The notes under the pieces are model-generated. The model saw only the letters and a program-made list of their open reading frames with translations. It was not told where the DNA came from and did not search any database. Made by a program: the position numbers and the translations under genes. A stretch of DNA of 64,000 nucleotides from WJJR01 sp964440935 (GTDB taxonomy: Bacteria; Zixibacteria; MSB-5A5; WJJR01), in assembly GCA_964440935.1 (NCBI GenBank), contig CAYTTY010000011.1, forward strand, positions 1 to 64,000. Direction: 5' to 3'. Positions 25,961 to 34,333 of the stretch are shown here, in pieces. Within the stretch, counting starts at the first letter, position 1, and each line of letters starts with the position of its first letter.

Positions 25961-26386
25961 CTACTTCAGGTTCAGTTCGCCGACACCGCTGGCGAGTTTG
26001 GCGAGCGTGGCGCGTTCGAACATGCGATCGATTTGCTCCCGGCGTTGTGCCCACTCGCGATGCAACGGGCACGGTGAATCGTCGCTGCACTGCGGCAGCC
26101 CCAACACGCAGCCGTTGAACAGTTCCTCGCCATCGATGGCGACGATGATTTCGCGGACACGGATATCCGACGGTTTGCGTGTCAACGCCACGCCGCCGTT
26201 GGGGCCGCGAAATGACTCCATGATCCCCGCTTCGGTGAGGATCTGCAGCAGCTTGGTCAGGAAGTGGAAGGAGATGCCCAGCTCATCGGCGATCTCCCGC
26301 ACCCTGATGAACTGGCGTCCTTCGGTCATCTTGTGGGTGAGCAGCACGGCCGCTCGAATCGCGTATTCACATCCTTTACTCAGCAT
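25961..26386 (-). CDS. Rrf2-family Fe-S transcriptional regulator of the nos operon
   Basis: About 141 residues. The ATG at 26386 fits the family N-terminus (MLSKGCEYAIRAAVLL) and has GAGAGGA close upstream. Winged-helix with recognition part ISFHFLTKLLQILTEAGIM and the Rrf2 wing RGPNGGVALTRKP. Three Cys in the cluster loop, spaced C-x6-C-x5-C (CVLGLPQCSDDSPC), as in NsrR/IscR-type sensors of nitric oxide, oxygen or iron-sulfur status. First gene of the nos operon, so probably autoregulated. Palindromes overlap its promoter. Confidence 0.9.
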   Translation of the reverse strand: MLSKGCEYAIRAAVLLTHKMTEGRQFIRVREIADELGISFHFLTKLLQILTEAGIMESFRGPNGGVALTRKPSDIRVREIIVAIDGEELFNGCVLGLPQCSDDSPCPLHREWAQRREQIDRMFERATLAKLASGVGELNLK

Positions 26387-26398
26387 CGGTCCTCTCAT

Positions 26399-26425
26399 TT
26401 AAGATTTCGGACTCTGTTGTCTTAA
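26399..26425. promoter_or_regulatory. Candidate operator: TTAAGA-15-TCTTAA inverted repeat
   Basis: Perfect 6-bp arms TTAAGA (26399-26404) and TCTTAA (26420-26425) lie between the -10 box and the start of the Rrf2 gene. AT-rich dyads of about this size are used by Rrf2 proteins such as NsrR and IscR, so this is a plausible autoregulatory site. The assignment rests on position and symmetry only. Confidence 0.4.
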
Positions 26426-26453
26426 TTATGAGCGAATCGCCTGAATCTGTCAA
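26425..26453 (-). promoter_or_regulatory. Sigma70-type promoter of the nos operon
   Basis: Minus strand TTGACA (26448-26453), 17-nt spacer, CATAAT (26425-26430): a near-consensus housekeeping promoter about 40 bp before the Rrf2 gene. A second inverted repeat, GAATCGC (26434-26440) and GCGATTC (26454-26460), overlaps the -35 region and could be another regulator site. Confidence 0.7.
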
Positions 26454-26651
26454 GCGATTCTGGGTGATAATTGTCAGGTATTGTGTAAGATGTTGACAGT
26501 TCGTTGGTTATGGGGAGCAAATGGTGTGGGCGGCGATAGGAATGGTGAGGATCTGGAAGGGGACGTATCTGCGGCGAGGCTCCCGCCGAGCACTTGTCCC
26601 AACCGTCATGAATTGGGGCGAGCCTCCTGGCGAGCACTTGCCCCACAAACA

Positions 26652-26970
26652 TTAGAGCGATTGTCATAAGTATTTTCCGTTTGTACGAGCGTGGCACAGG
26701 CCTCAAGGGGTGTGTTGACAAGGCCTGAGTCCCAATCCGAACGCACGTCGACGAGACAATCATTCGTAGGGGCGTACTGAGTACGCCCGCACCCGCAACG
26801 GTTTACGCGAATGGGACGTATTCAATACGCCCCTACAAATGCATGTTCTCAACAATGTAGCGCCTTCTTTCAACGCTCCCCCTCAAGGCCCGTGGCGCCC
26901 CAACGTGCGTGCAAAGCAAACCCACCCTCGCGCTTTCTCAAACGGAACGGAATTCTGACAACCGCTCTAA
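26652..26970. repeat. Nested palindromic (MITE-like) element, copy B
   Basis: Ends TTAGAGCGATTGTCATAAG (from 26652) and, inverted, TTAGAGCGGTTGTCAGAAT (ending 26970). Each is followed inward by a CCGTT-containing stretch, as in copy A. Next inward come GGGGTGTGTTGACAAGG near 26710 and a decayed partner near 26865. The centre holds a long imperfect palindrome on GTAGGGGCGTACTGAGTACG and its complement GGACGTATTCAATACGCCCC. The centre differs from copy A while the outer ends are shared. Confidence 0.75.
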
Positions 26971-27223
26971 AGCGGTTGTACGATCAAATCTCCGATCAAG
27001 AAGTTACGAGGCACCGTGTGTTTTGTGATTACATGTGGATGCCAAGGGCCTGATGGGGCGTGTTGAAATACCTATATTCACTCTCGCGCCGGTCCGGCGA
27101 AAGGTTACAGTTCTTTCATTCGATTACATTGTGGGTTCGGCAATCCATGCACAACTTTTTCAACAGACTCCTGAAAGTCCGTGGTATCCGATGCAAACGG
27201 AAAGGATTTGTGACAATCGCTCT
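26967..27223. repeat. Nested palindromic (MITE-like) element, copy C, abutting copy B
   Basis: Begins at the very end of copy B (TCTAAAGCGGTTGT) and ends with ACAATCGCTCTCG near 27223. It contains GGGGCGTGTTGAAATACC (27054-27071) and the inverted TTTTTCAACAGACTCC near 27157. The left end is decayed. The head-to-tail arrangement with copy B suggests insertion at or next to an existing element end. Confidence 0.6.
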
Positions 27224-27301
27224 CGGGTTGTAGAAACAGTGCTCGGCGGGAGCCTCGCCCTTCCCGATACCTCCCCTTCGCGTGGAATGGGTTGGTTGCG
27301 T

Positions 27302-27715
27302 CTACAGCCGGTAGAGCATCAGATAGATCACCACCCCCGAAATCGACACGAAGATCCAGACCGGCCAGACCCAGCGGGCGAGGCGGCGGTGACGGTCGAA
27401 ACGGCCGCTGGCGGCGAAGATGACCAGTGCAATGATGAACGGGACCATCACCGCCGCGAGGATGATGTGTGGAATCAGAATGATGAAGTAGAGCGGACGG
27501 GTCCAGTCGTGGTACGGATACGGCACCGAGCCCACCTGGTAGTGGTAGATCAGATAAGTCGTCAGGAACGCCGCCGAGACGATCAGTGCGGCGATCATGA
27601 TGTTGCGATGGGTGTCGCGATGACCACGCCGGATCATCACGTAGCCCCAAACCAACAGTACGGTCGCTGTCGCGTTCAACAGCGCATTGACCCCCGGCAG
27701 ATCGGCGGCGCTCAC
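27302..27715 (-). CDS. DUF420 membrane protein (cytochrome oxidase-associated)
   Basis: 137 residues with four or so membrane helices; starts with GTG overlapping the SCO gene's stop (GTGA), ribosome site GGAG 8 nt upstream. Matches the DUF420 pattern: PGVNALLNATATVLLVWGY, HRDTHRNIMIAAL, YHYQVGSVPY and LYFIILIPHIILA, with conserved His residues in helices. Members lie next to SCO and CtaA genes in caa3-type operons and are thought to help oxidase assembly. Last gene of the long respiratory operon. Confidence 0.85.
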   Translation of the reverse strand: MSAADLPGVNALLNATATVLLVWGYVMIRRGHRDTHRNIMIAALIVSAAFLTTYLIYHYQVGSVPYPYHDWTRPLYFIILIPHIILAAVMVPFIIALVIFAASGRFDRHRRLARWVWPVWIFVSISGVVIYLMLYRL

Positions 27716-28323
27716 TTTAGTGCTCCCGACAACGCGCGGAGATGATGCTGCAATTCGAGCGGACCTTCGTTGTCCTGGCTGTTGTAGTATCCGCGAATCT
27801 GGCCCTTCGAGTCGATCAGCACGAACTTGCTGCTGTGGCCCTGGGGGAGTTCACCCATTGGCAGTTTGAGCCCGCCTTCGGCCAGATCGACGACTTCATC
27901 GATTGGTCCCCTCAGGAAGATCCAACGATCATCATTGACGCCTTGCGCTTCGGCGTACTCGCGTAACACCGGGAGCGAATCATACTCCGGATCGACGGTA
28001 ACGGAAATGAACTGGACTTCGTCATGGCGTTCGAATCGCTGGTACAGATTGCCCATCTTGTCGGCCATCACGGGGCAGACACCGGGACAGCGCGTGAAGA
28101 TGAAATCCATGACGCTGATCTTACCGAGCAATTCCTCGCGGCTGAATTCCTCTCCGGTGTGCGCAGCAGTAAAGCTGAAATTCGGCGCCTCACCCAGTAC
28201 CGGCAAAACCAACCGTTCGTTGTTGGTGCGTTGAATCATATACGCGCCCACCAACGCGATCACAAGCAAGCCGGCAAAGGCCAATATGACTATTCGTCCC
28301 GGCAGTCTCTTTTCGTCGGTCAT
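27712..28323 (-). CDS. SCO1/SenC copper chaperone for cytochrome oxidase
   Basis: 203 residues; one N-terminal membrane anchor (ILAFAGLLVIALVGAYMI), then a thioredoxin-like domain with the copper motif TRCPGVCPVMADKMG (C-x3-C) and the distal His in LPQGHSSKFVLID. Inserts copper into the CuA site of subunit II. Overlaps the ctaA stop by ATGA and the following DUF420 gene by GTGA. It is the second SCO protein of this operon; the other precedes ctaC. Confidence 0.9.
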   Translation of the reverse strand: MTDEKRLPGRIVILAFAGLLVIALVGAYMIQRTNNERLVLPVLGEAPNFSFTAAHTGEEFSREELLGKISVMDFIFTRCPGVCPVMADKMGNLYQRFERHDEVQFISVTVDPEYDSLPVLREYAEAQGVNDDRWIFLRGPIDEVVDLAEGGLKLPMGELPQGHSSKFVLIDSKGQIRGYYNSQDNEGPLELQHHLRALSGALK

Positions 28324-29258
28324 GACACAACCTCCCGATCATGTCCCAGTGCGTAGTGCAGGACAAGCAATGCTCCAACATAGAAGCTTGATAACCACAA
28401 ATGCAATACACGCAACGCCGGCGGCAGTTCGACAGCGACGAGAATAATGCCAACAATCACCTGTGCGGTTGCGATGAGCATCAGGGCCCAGGCACTCGGC
28501 GCCACCAGACGTGAGGTCCATTCTCCGCGCTGCGCCAAAATGCGAAGTCCGGCATACCATGTCAGCAGCACAACCAGGCCGCCGACGATCAGGTGCCCGA
28601 CATGAGGCCACCCCACATGGGAAAGGACAGTCAACTCATCAGCCATGGGGTGGTCGGCCATAAATGTTTCGATGTGCGAACGGACTTGAGTGCCCAGGGC
28701 AATGGATACAATCGCGACGCCCCAGAGCATCGCCAGCCAGTTGCGCCAGGCTTTCGGTTTGGGCCGTGCGGTCAGCACGACATCGGATGTGACGCGATAG
28801 GTTTCGAGTGTCGTGAAAGTCAATAAACTGGCAATGATGAAGGCGAGCACCATGTGTATCGTGACAATAAACGGCGCCAGCTTGGAGCCCACGACTTGTC
28901 CGCCCTGCCATCCCTCGATGGCCACCAAAACGAGTGACGCGATGGCGGGATAGAGGATGCGTGGGTATCGGCGCGCGTAGCGGATCGCCAGGATGGCCGT
29001 GACCAATATGAAGAGGCCGATGGTGACTCCGATCAGCCGATTGATGTATTCGATCCACGCCAGCGTGACATTGAATGTGGCCGGGTCGATGTGTGCGGGG
29101 AGTTGGCTGACATCAGTGGGGGGAATCCACCGCTCGAAGCACTTCGGCCAATCGGGACAGCCGAGCCCGGCACCGGAGACACGCACCAAGCCACCGACGA
29201 AGATGAGCACATAGGTGGCGATGGTTGCGGCCAAGGCCCACGAGCGGAGGCGCTTCAC
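28320..29258 (-). CDS. ctaA: Haem A synthase CtaA/COX15
   Basis: 312 residues, eight membrane helices. COX15/CtaA hallmarks are present: GGLVRVSGAGLGCPDWPKCF near the N-terminus, EYINRLIGVTIG, the conserved His in VTIHMVLAFII and HVGWPHVGHLIVGG. Converts haem O to haem A for the caa3 oxidase. GTG start with GAGG 5 nt upstream. The partner haem O synthase (CtaB) is not in the window. Confidence 0.92.
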   Translation of the reverse strand: MKRLRSWALAATIATYVLIFVGGLVRVSGAGLGCPDWPKCFERWIPPTDVSQLPAHIDPATFNVTLAWIEYINRLIGVTIGLFILVTAILAIRYARRYPRILYPAIASLVLVAIEGWQGGQVVGSKLAPFIVTIHMVLAFIIASLLTFTTLETYRVTSDVVLTARPKPKAWRNWLAMLWGVAIVSIALGTQVRSHIETFMADHPMADELTVLSHVGWPHVGHLIVGGLVVLLTWYAGLRILAQRGEWTSRLVAPSAWALMLIATAQVIVGIILVAVELPPALRVLHLWLSSFYVGALLVLHYALGHDREVVS

Positions 29259-29345
29259 GTCTGCCTCAAATGCGGTGTGATGGAATTCACAAGACCAATC
29301 CCTGTCAATGTGTCGGGGATCACCCCCGGGGCGACCAAACCGGTC

Positions 29346-29819
29346 CTACTGTGACGACGATCCTGAATGTGTATCGGCTGACGTTGTGTCCGTGAGTGTA
29401 TCAGCCGGTGCCGATATCGCGGTGGTGTCTGTTGCTGTGTCGGCGGTGGTATTTGCCATCGCGCCGGTGTAGATAATGGCCTGCTCCCGGATTGGTCTGC
29501 CGACTTCTTCATACAGGTCGGCACGCCGTTCGGTGTCGGCCATTGACAACCCGATCAGCAGTGCGAGAAACGCGAGCGACACGACAAACACGAGGAAGTA
29601 GAGCTTGTTGTCGTAATACAGGTGCATGAAGATGAACGCCACCAGCGAGGCCTTCACCGTGGCGATCAGAAGGGCGACCACGATGTTCCACGCGCCCAGA
29701 TCGACCTGTGCGGCCAGAACAGTGACCACGGTCAGCACAAGCAACGCCGCACCGATACCGACATAGGTACGCAACGGTGTGATATGGGGATGATCATGGG
29801 TGGTCGCGTCGGACGTCAT
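29346..29819 (-). CDS. Cytochrome c oxidase subunit IV (COX4_pro family)
   Basis: 157 residues. Three membrane helices in residues 17-95 carry the family pattern VDLGAWNIVVALLIATVKA, FMHLYYDNK and FVVSLAFLALLIG. After DTERR comes an unusual 50-residue tail rich in Thr, Ala, Asp and Ser (for example TADTATDTTAISAPADTLTD), probably disordered. Small accessory subunit of the caa3 oxidase. Paralogue of the COX4 half of the fusion protein at 25183-25950. Confidence 0.88.
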   Translation of the reverse strand: MTSDATTHDHPHITPLRTYVGIGAALLVLTVVTVLAAQVDLGAWNIVVALLIATVKASLVAFIFMHLYYDNKLYFLVFVVSLAFLALLIGLSMADTERRADLYEEVGRPIREQAIIYTGAMANTTADTATDTTAISAPADTLTDTTSADTHSGSSSQ

Positions 29820-29823
29820 GCGG

Positions 29824-30471
29824 TCATCCTATCAGATAGAACAGTGGGAACAGGAAAATCCAAATCAGGTCGACCAGGTGCCAGTACAGGCCGGTCATCT
29901 CGACGGGCGTATAGTAAGCGCTCGAAAAACGGCCTTTCAGTGTACGAATCAACACCCACGTAATCAGCCCCATCCCGACCACGACGTGGAGACCGTGCAG
30001 ACCGGTCATCATGAAGTACAGGCTGAAGAAAATGTGAGGATTGGTTCCCTCGACGCCAGTGTAGGTGTAGTATTTCCCGGGCAATTGGCCGAGGTGAATC
30101 TTGTGCGAGTATTCGAAATACTTGATTACCAGGAAGGTAACGGCCAGCAGCAGTGTGGCCACCAGGTACATCGCACTCTGCTTCTGCTTGTTCACTTGCA
30201 GGCTGCGAATGCCGAGCGCCATGGTCAGTGAACTGGTGATCAGTACGACCGTGTTGGTTCCGCCCAGCCAGACATCCAATGCCTTGTGGGCGTTGATGAA
30301 CATGTCCGGATACCAGGCACGGTAGACGGCATACGCCAGAAAGAGACCGCCGAAAAGGAGGACTTCCGTTAACAGGAAGATCCACATCCCGAGCTTGGAT
30401 GATTCTTTCTGCTGCTCCGCATCGGTGAAGTGATGCTGCAGGAAGTTCGGCTTGCCGGCCGCGACGCTCAT
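29824..30471 (-). CDS. ctaE: Cytochrome c oxidase subunit III
   Basis: 215 residues, five to six membrane helices; family motifs LGMWIFLLTEVLLFGGLF, a conserved Glu in helix, FFSLYFMMTGLHGLHVVVGM and YWHLVDLIWIFLFPLFYL. Non-catalytic core subunit that stabilises subunit I. The start overlaps the ctaD stop by 4 nt. Confidence 0.93.
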   Translation of the reverse strand: MSVAAGKPNFLQHHFTDAEQQKESSKLGMWIFLLTEVLLFGGLFLAYAVYRAWYPDMFINAHKALDVWLGGTNTVVLITSSLTMALGIRSLQVNKQKQSAMYLVATLLLAVTFLVIKYFEYSHKIHLGQLPGKYYTYTGVEGTNPHIFFSLYFMMTGLHGLHVVVGMGLITWVLIRTLKGRFSSAYYTPVEMTGLYWHLVDLIWIFLFPLFYLIG

Positions 30472-32099
30472 GTGTCGGATTCCTCCAGCGTGCTGGGGAC
30501 AATGATCTTGTCGTAGTCGTGCGGACCGTGCTTGATCACCGGTTGTGTGTCAAAGTTGTGATGCGGGGGCGGTGACGGTGTGGTCCATTCGAGTGAGAGC
30601 GCACCCCACGGATTGCGTCCGGCGATGCGTCCCTTCCAGAACGAGGCGATCAGGTAGATGCCCATGATCAGGATTCCAGCGGCCATGATCCAGGAGCCAT
30701 GGGTCGACGCCATGTGCATCGTCTGAAACTCGGGGACATAATCGAAATACCGCCGCGGCATGCCCTGCGATCCCATGATGAACTGCGGGAAGAAGGTGGC
30801 GTTGAAGCCGACGAATACGAGCACGGCGGCAATGCGCCCCCAGAACTCACTGTACATGCGGCCGAACATCTTGGGCCACCAATAGTGAATGCCACCGAAA
30901 AGCGCCATCACCGTGCCGCCGACCATGACGTAGTGAAAATGCGCGACGACGAAATACGTGTCGTGCAGGTGGACGTCGACCGACAGCGCGCCGAGGAAGA
31001 TACCGGTCAAACCGCCGATGGTGAAGGTGCACAGGAACCACAGTGCGTACAGCATCGGCGTTTGGAACGTGATTTGTCCCTTGTACAGCGTGGTCATCCA
31101 ATTGAAGACTTTGATCGCCGATGGTATTGCCACCATAAACGTCAGCGCCGAGAAGATCATCGCCGCGATTTCCGATTGACCCGAGGTGAACATGTGGTGG
31201 CCCCACACGAAGAAGCCGATCAGCGCGATGGCGACACTGGAAAACGCGACGAAACGATACCCGAAGATCTGTTTGCGGGCGAAGGTTGCGATCAACTCCG
31301 AGATAATGCCCATGCCCGGCAGGATCATGATGTAGACGGCGGGATGGGAATAGAACCAGAAGAAGTGCTGAAAGAGCACCGGATCGCCGCCCATGGCCGG
31401 GTCGAAGATGCCGATGGCGAACAACCGTTCCAGAATCAACAGAACCAGCGTGATGCCGAGTACCGGGGTGGCCAGCACCTGGATGATGGCAGTGGCGTAG
31501 AGCGCCCAGACAAACAGCGGCATCTTGAACCAATTCATGCCCGGCGAGCGCAGTTTGTGCACCGTGACGATGAAATTCAGTCCGGTGAGGATCGATGAAA
31601 ATCCGAGAATGAACACGCCGAACGTCATCGATACAACCGAACTGGTCGATTGCGTGCTGTACGGCGTGTAGAATGTCCAGCCGGTATCGACGGCCCCGGT
31701 GATGATCGAATACAAGGAAATGATCGCGCCGGTCACGAAGATGTACCAACTGAGCAGGTTGAGTCGCGGGAATGCGACATCTTTGGCGCCGATCATCAGC
31801 GGCAGCAGAAAGTTGCCCAACGCTGCAGGAATCGAGGGGATGATGAAGAGAAAGATCATGATCGCCCCGTGCAGCGTGAACAACTTGTTGTAACCGTCGG
31901 CGGTCAGAAAATCGGCGCCGGGGCTGAGCAATTCCAGGCGGATGAACACCGCGAGAATGCCACCCGCAGCAAAGGCCGCCATGATCGCCACGAAGTACAT
32001 GATGCCGATGCGCTTGTGGTCAAGCGTCAGCAGCCATGACTTCAGGCCTTTGGGCTCATTCAGGTAGCTATGGGCCGGCAGGACGTTTTCCATACTCAC
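30468..32099 (-). CDS. ctaD: Cytochrome c oxidase subunit I, A2-type (YS motif)
   Basis: 543 residues, twelve membrane helices. Catalytic features: the low-spin haem His in FTLHGAIMIFLF, the CuB His-Tyr pair in FWFYSHPAVYIMILPGMG, CuB histidines in WGHHMFTSG and high-spin haem region HDTYFVVAHFHYVMVGG. The Glu of the A1-type HPEVY motif is Ala here, while Tyr-Ser stands before the His, the signature of A2-type haem-copper oxidases such as Rhodothermus-type caa3. Reduces O2 to water and pumps protons. GTG start, overlapping ctaC (GTGA); an ATG two codons later is possible. Confidence 0.95.
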   Translation of the reverse strand: MSMENVLPAHSYLNEPKGLKSWLLTLDHKRIGIMYFVAIMAAFAAGGILAVFIRLELLSPGADFLTADGYNKLFTLHGAIMIFLFIIPSIPAALGNFLLPLMIGAKDVAFPRLNLLSWYIFVTGAIISLYSIITGAVDTGWTFYTPYSTQSTSSVVSMTFGVFILGFSSILTGLNFIVTVHKLRSPGMNWFKMPLFVWALYATAIIQVLATPVLGITLVLLILERLFAIGIFDPAMGGDPVLFQHFFWFYSHPAVYIMILPGMGIISELIATFARKQIFGYRFVAFSSVAIALIGFFVWGHHMFTSGQSEIAAMIFSALTFMVAIPSAIKVFNWMTTLYKGQITFQTPMLYALWFLCTFTIGGLTGIFLGALSVDVHLHDTYFVVAHFHYVMVGGTVMALFGGIHYWWPKMFGRMYSEFWGRIAAVLVFVGFNATFFPQFIMGSQGMPRRYFDYVPEFQTMHMASTHGSWIMAAGILIMGIYLIASFWKGRIAGRNPWGALSLEWTTPSPPPHHNFDTQPVIKHGPHDYDKIIVPSTLEESDT

Positions 32100-33052
32100 T
32101 CACCGTCCTTCTTGAGTGTCTTGATGTAGGCGATCAGGGCATCGATCTCCTGATCTTTGATCATGCCTTGAAACGTTGGCATGATCGGTTCATATCCTGC
32201 TACGATCTTCGACTGCGGATTGAGAATCGATTCGCGAATATAGTTTTCATCGGCGGTTACGACGTCCCCACTTTTCATTTCAACCTCGTGCCCATAGAGA
32301 TCCAGGAAGGTCGGACCATTCCCCGCGCTCCCATCAATGCTGTGGCAGGTATTGCACGTTTTGGAGACATAGAGCTTGGCCCCGTATTCCTCGGGCGTCA
32401 TTCCTTCGCCGCTGAACGCCTGCTCCTCAATCCACTCATTGTACTCACGCTGACTCACGACGCGCACGGTCCCGATCATCTTGGAGTGATCGGTGCCGCA
32501 GTATTCGGCACAGAACAAATGGTGATTCCCTTCGCGGGGCGCTTCAAACCAGGCGAGCGTGTAACGGTTGGGGAGAACGTCGCGTTTGATGCGGAAATCA
32601 GGGACAAAGAAGCTGTGGATCACGTCCTGCGACGACATCAACAGCTTGATCGGTGTGCCCGAGGGGACAACCAACTCGTTGATTGTATTGTTGCCCTCGG
32701 GATACGTAAACGACCAGAACCACTTCTGGCCGGTGACCTTGATCTCCATGGCATCTTTGGGGATCACCGATGAACGGATAAATCCTTTGAATCCCCAGAC
32801 GAAGATGATCCCCACCAGGATAACCGGGACGGCAATCCAGACGACCTCGAGAAAGAGGTTCTTTGTGATCCCCGGAGTGAGCTTGAGTGCTTCACCGCGA
32901 CGGCGGTAGCGGATGGCAAAAAACACCACCAGCCCCATGATGAGCACGAAGAAGAAGATCGAGATGCCCAGCATGAAGTTGAACAGTGCGTCAACATCAC
33001 CTGCGGTCGTCGATGCCTTCGGCGGCAAAAACAATGTTCCGACTGTATCCAT
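32096..33052 (-). CDS. ctaC: Cytochrome c oxidase subunit II with fused cytochrome c (caa3 type)
   Basis: 318 residues. Two N-terminal membrane helices (about 25-45 and 70-90), a CuA cupredoxin domain (HSFFVPDF, CAEYCGTDHSKMIG with the C-x3-C-x3-H-x2-M ligands) and a C-terminal class I cytochrome c (CNTCH near residue 245, distal Met in IMPTFQG). This is the caa3 layout in which the fused haem accepts electrons from ACIII or a small carrier. Same operon as act genes. Confidence 0.95.
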   Translation of the reverse strand: MDTVGTLFLPPKASTTAGDVDALFNFMLGISIFFFVLIMGLVVFFAIRYRRRGEALKLTPGITKNLFLEVVWIAVPVILVGIIFVWGFKGFIRSSVIPKDAMEIKVTGQKWFWSFTYPEGNNTINELVVPSGTPIKLLMSSQDVIHSFFVPDFRIKRDVLPNRYTLAWFEAPREGNHHLFCAEYCGTDHSKMIGTVRVVSQREYNEWIEEQAFSGEGMTPEEYGAKLYVSKTCNTCHSIDGSAGNGPTFLDLYGHEVEMKSGDVVTADENYIRESILNPQSKIVAGYEPIMPTFQGMIKDQEIDALIAYIKTLKKDGE

Positions 33053-33071
33053 CGTTGCTACTGACTATTCC

Positions 33072-33950
33072 TCAATGCGCACTTGAGGTGTGCGCGTGGT
33101 GCGTATCGTGACTCTTGACCCGTTCGCGCACCCAATAGGTCCCCAGGAACACGGCGAGCAGAATCAAGGTAATCAGTCCGCCCAGTCGCATGACATTGCT
33201 GGCGAACAGCACGTACCCGCCGGCATCTGGGTCATAGTGAAAACAATACAGGATGATCCGATCGACCGTCGAACCGATCTTCCCTTCCGACGCTTCCAGC
33301 AGACTCAGCTTGAGATCACGCGGTGAGTATTCAATCCCGTACAGATACCGTGAAATGACGCCCTCTTCGGTGAGAATGAACACCACGGCCGGATGGGCAT
33401 ACATGTCCTGCTTCTCGTCATAGTAGTACTTAAACCCGACCGCATCGGATAGCGCGTTGATGTTGTCTTCGTTACCGACCAGGAAGGCCCAGCCGCGCTT
33501 CGACTGCATCGGCCCGACCGATTCGAGGTACCGTTTCTTGCGTTGCTGGGTCAATTCAACCGTCTCGAGCGGATCGATCGACACATTGACCATCTGGTAC
33601 TCGGCACCGGGGCGCCATTCGAGTTCGCGGACGCCGTTCGTCAGTCCATTGAGCAGGACCGTGCAGAGCATCGGGCAGTTGGTGTACGACAATGTCAAAA
33701 TCACCGGTTTCCCATTGTGAAAATAATCGCCCAACGTGACGTCTTGACCCTGATCATTGGTGAATCTCAGATCGAGCGGGATCGTATCGCCCGGATGCTC
33801 GACCACGTCAATGCCCTGCAGCTCGGCGACACTGTCCATAACGACTTGCGCCGAAACGACCTGGGGCGCCGGGAGCAGGCACAGACCGGCGAGTAGCAGG
33901 AGTGTTGCCAGAGAGTGAATCGGCTTATGGTCTTGTCGTATTGTCATCAT
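33072..33950 (-). CDS. SCO1/SenC-family copper chaperone with C-terminal membrane anchor
   Basis: 292 residues. N-terminal signal peptide (LATLLLLAGLCLLPAPQVVSA), thioredoxin-like core with LSYTNCPMLCTVLLNG (C-x3-C) and distal His in MYAHPAVVFILTEEG, and a C-terminal helix ITLILLAVFLGTYWV. Differs from the second SCO at 27712 by the C-terminal anchor and longer insertions. Positioned between the ACIII genes and ctaC, the usual place in ACIII-caa3 operons; copper delivery to CuA is the expected role. Confidence 0.88.
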   Translation of the reverse strand: MMTIRQDHKPIHSLATLLLLAGLCLLPAPQVVSAQVVMDSVAELQGIDVVEHPGDTIPLDLRFTNDQGQDVTLGDYFHNGKPVILTLSYTNCPMLCTVLLNGLTNGVRELEWRPGAEYQMVNVSIDPLETVELTQQRKKRYLESVGPMQSKRGWAFLVGNEDNINALSDAVGFKYYYDEKQDMYAHPAVVFILTEEGVISRYLYGIEYSPRDLKLSLLEASEGKIGSTVDRIILYCFHYDPDAGGYVLFASNVMRLGGLITLILLAVFLGTYWVRERVKSHDTHHAHTSSAH

Positions 33951-33953
33951 ACT

Positions 33954-34322
33954 CTAACGACTGTCGGTGCCGGTGCGTTCCTGGAAAGCTTCATCGGCCA
34001 TCAGTTGCATGGCGCGTTCGATGGGGATGCGGTAGATGCCGTTGGCCGTGTCGATGACCGCATACGAGTGCAGTTCGCGGTCTTCACGGGCGCGCAACTC
34101 GCGCAACGCCTTGGATTCGGGTGCCAACACCATCTCCTGGATGACTCGTTCCTTTTCGAAAACAAAGAACTCGTTCATGAACACGACGACCAGCAAGGTG
34201 AAGACGATGGCGATCGCGGTAAATACCAGCATGCGACCGACATTGACATCGCCCTTCTCGTATCCGGTGTCGGCGCTGTGCTGCGGGGCGTCGGGTTCGT
34301 TATGAGTGTGTTCGTCGCTCAC
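33954..34322 (-). CDS. Small single-helix membrane protein of the ACIII operon
   Basis: 122 residues; polar His/Asp-rich N-terminus, one membrane helix (MLVFTAIAIVFTLLVVVFM, about 30-49), then a charged periplasmic part with ELRAREDRELHSYAVIDTANGIYRIPIERAMQLM. GTG start with AGGTGG 7 nt upstream. Proteins of this size and layout follow actF in ACIII operons; the YRIPIxxAM stretch is also seen at the N-terminus of some oxidase-associated cytochromes. No catalytic residues. Probably an accessory subunit of ACIII or of the ACIII-oxidase complex. Confidence 0.65.
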   Translation of the reverse strand: MSDEHTHNEPDAPQHSADTGYEKGDVNVGRMLVFTAIAIVFTLLVVVFMNEFFVFEKERVIQEMVLAPESKALRELRAREDRELHSYAVIDTANGIYRIPIERAMQLMADEAFQERTGTDSR

Positions 34323-34333
34323 GCTATTACCAC

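Larger units (their letters stand above)
26461..27301. other. Gene-free stretch filled with repeat elements
   Basis: Separates the nos promoter from the end of the oxidase operon. It contains two abutting nested palindromic elements (26652-26970 and 26967-27223) and a further loose copy of the GGCGAGGCTCCCGCCGAGC motif near 26572-26636. The minus-strand open frame at 26422-26763 runs through repeats and is not considered a gene. Confidence 0.7.

Noticed and set aside
26422..26763. Minus-strand frame of 113 codons between the repeat elements and the nos promoter
   Set aside because: It runs through repeat copy B and the promoter/dyad region, with no ribosome site and no protein-like pattern.
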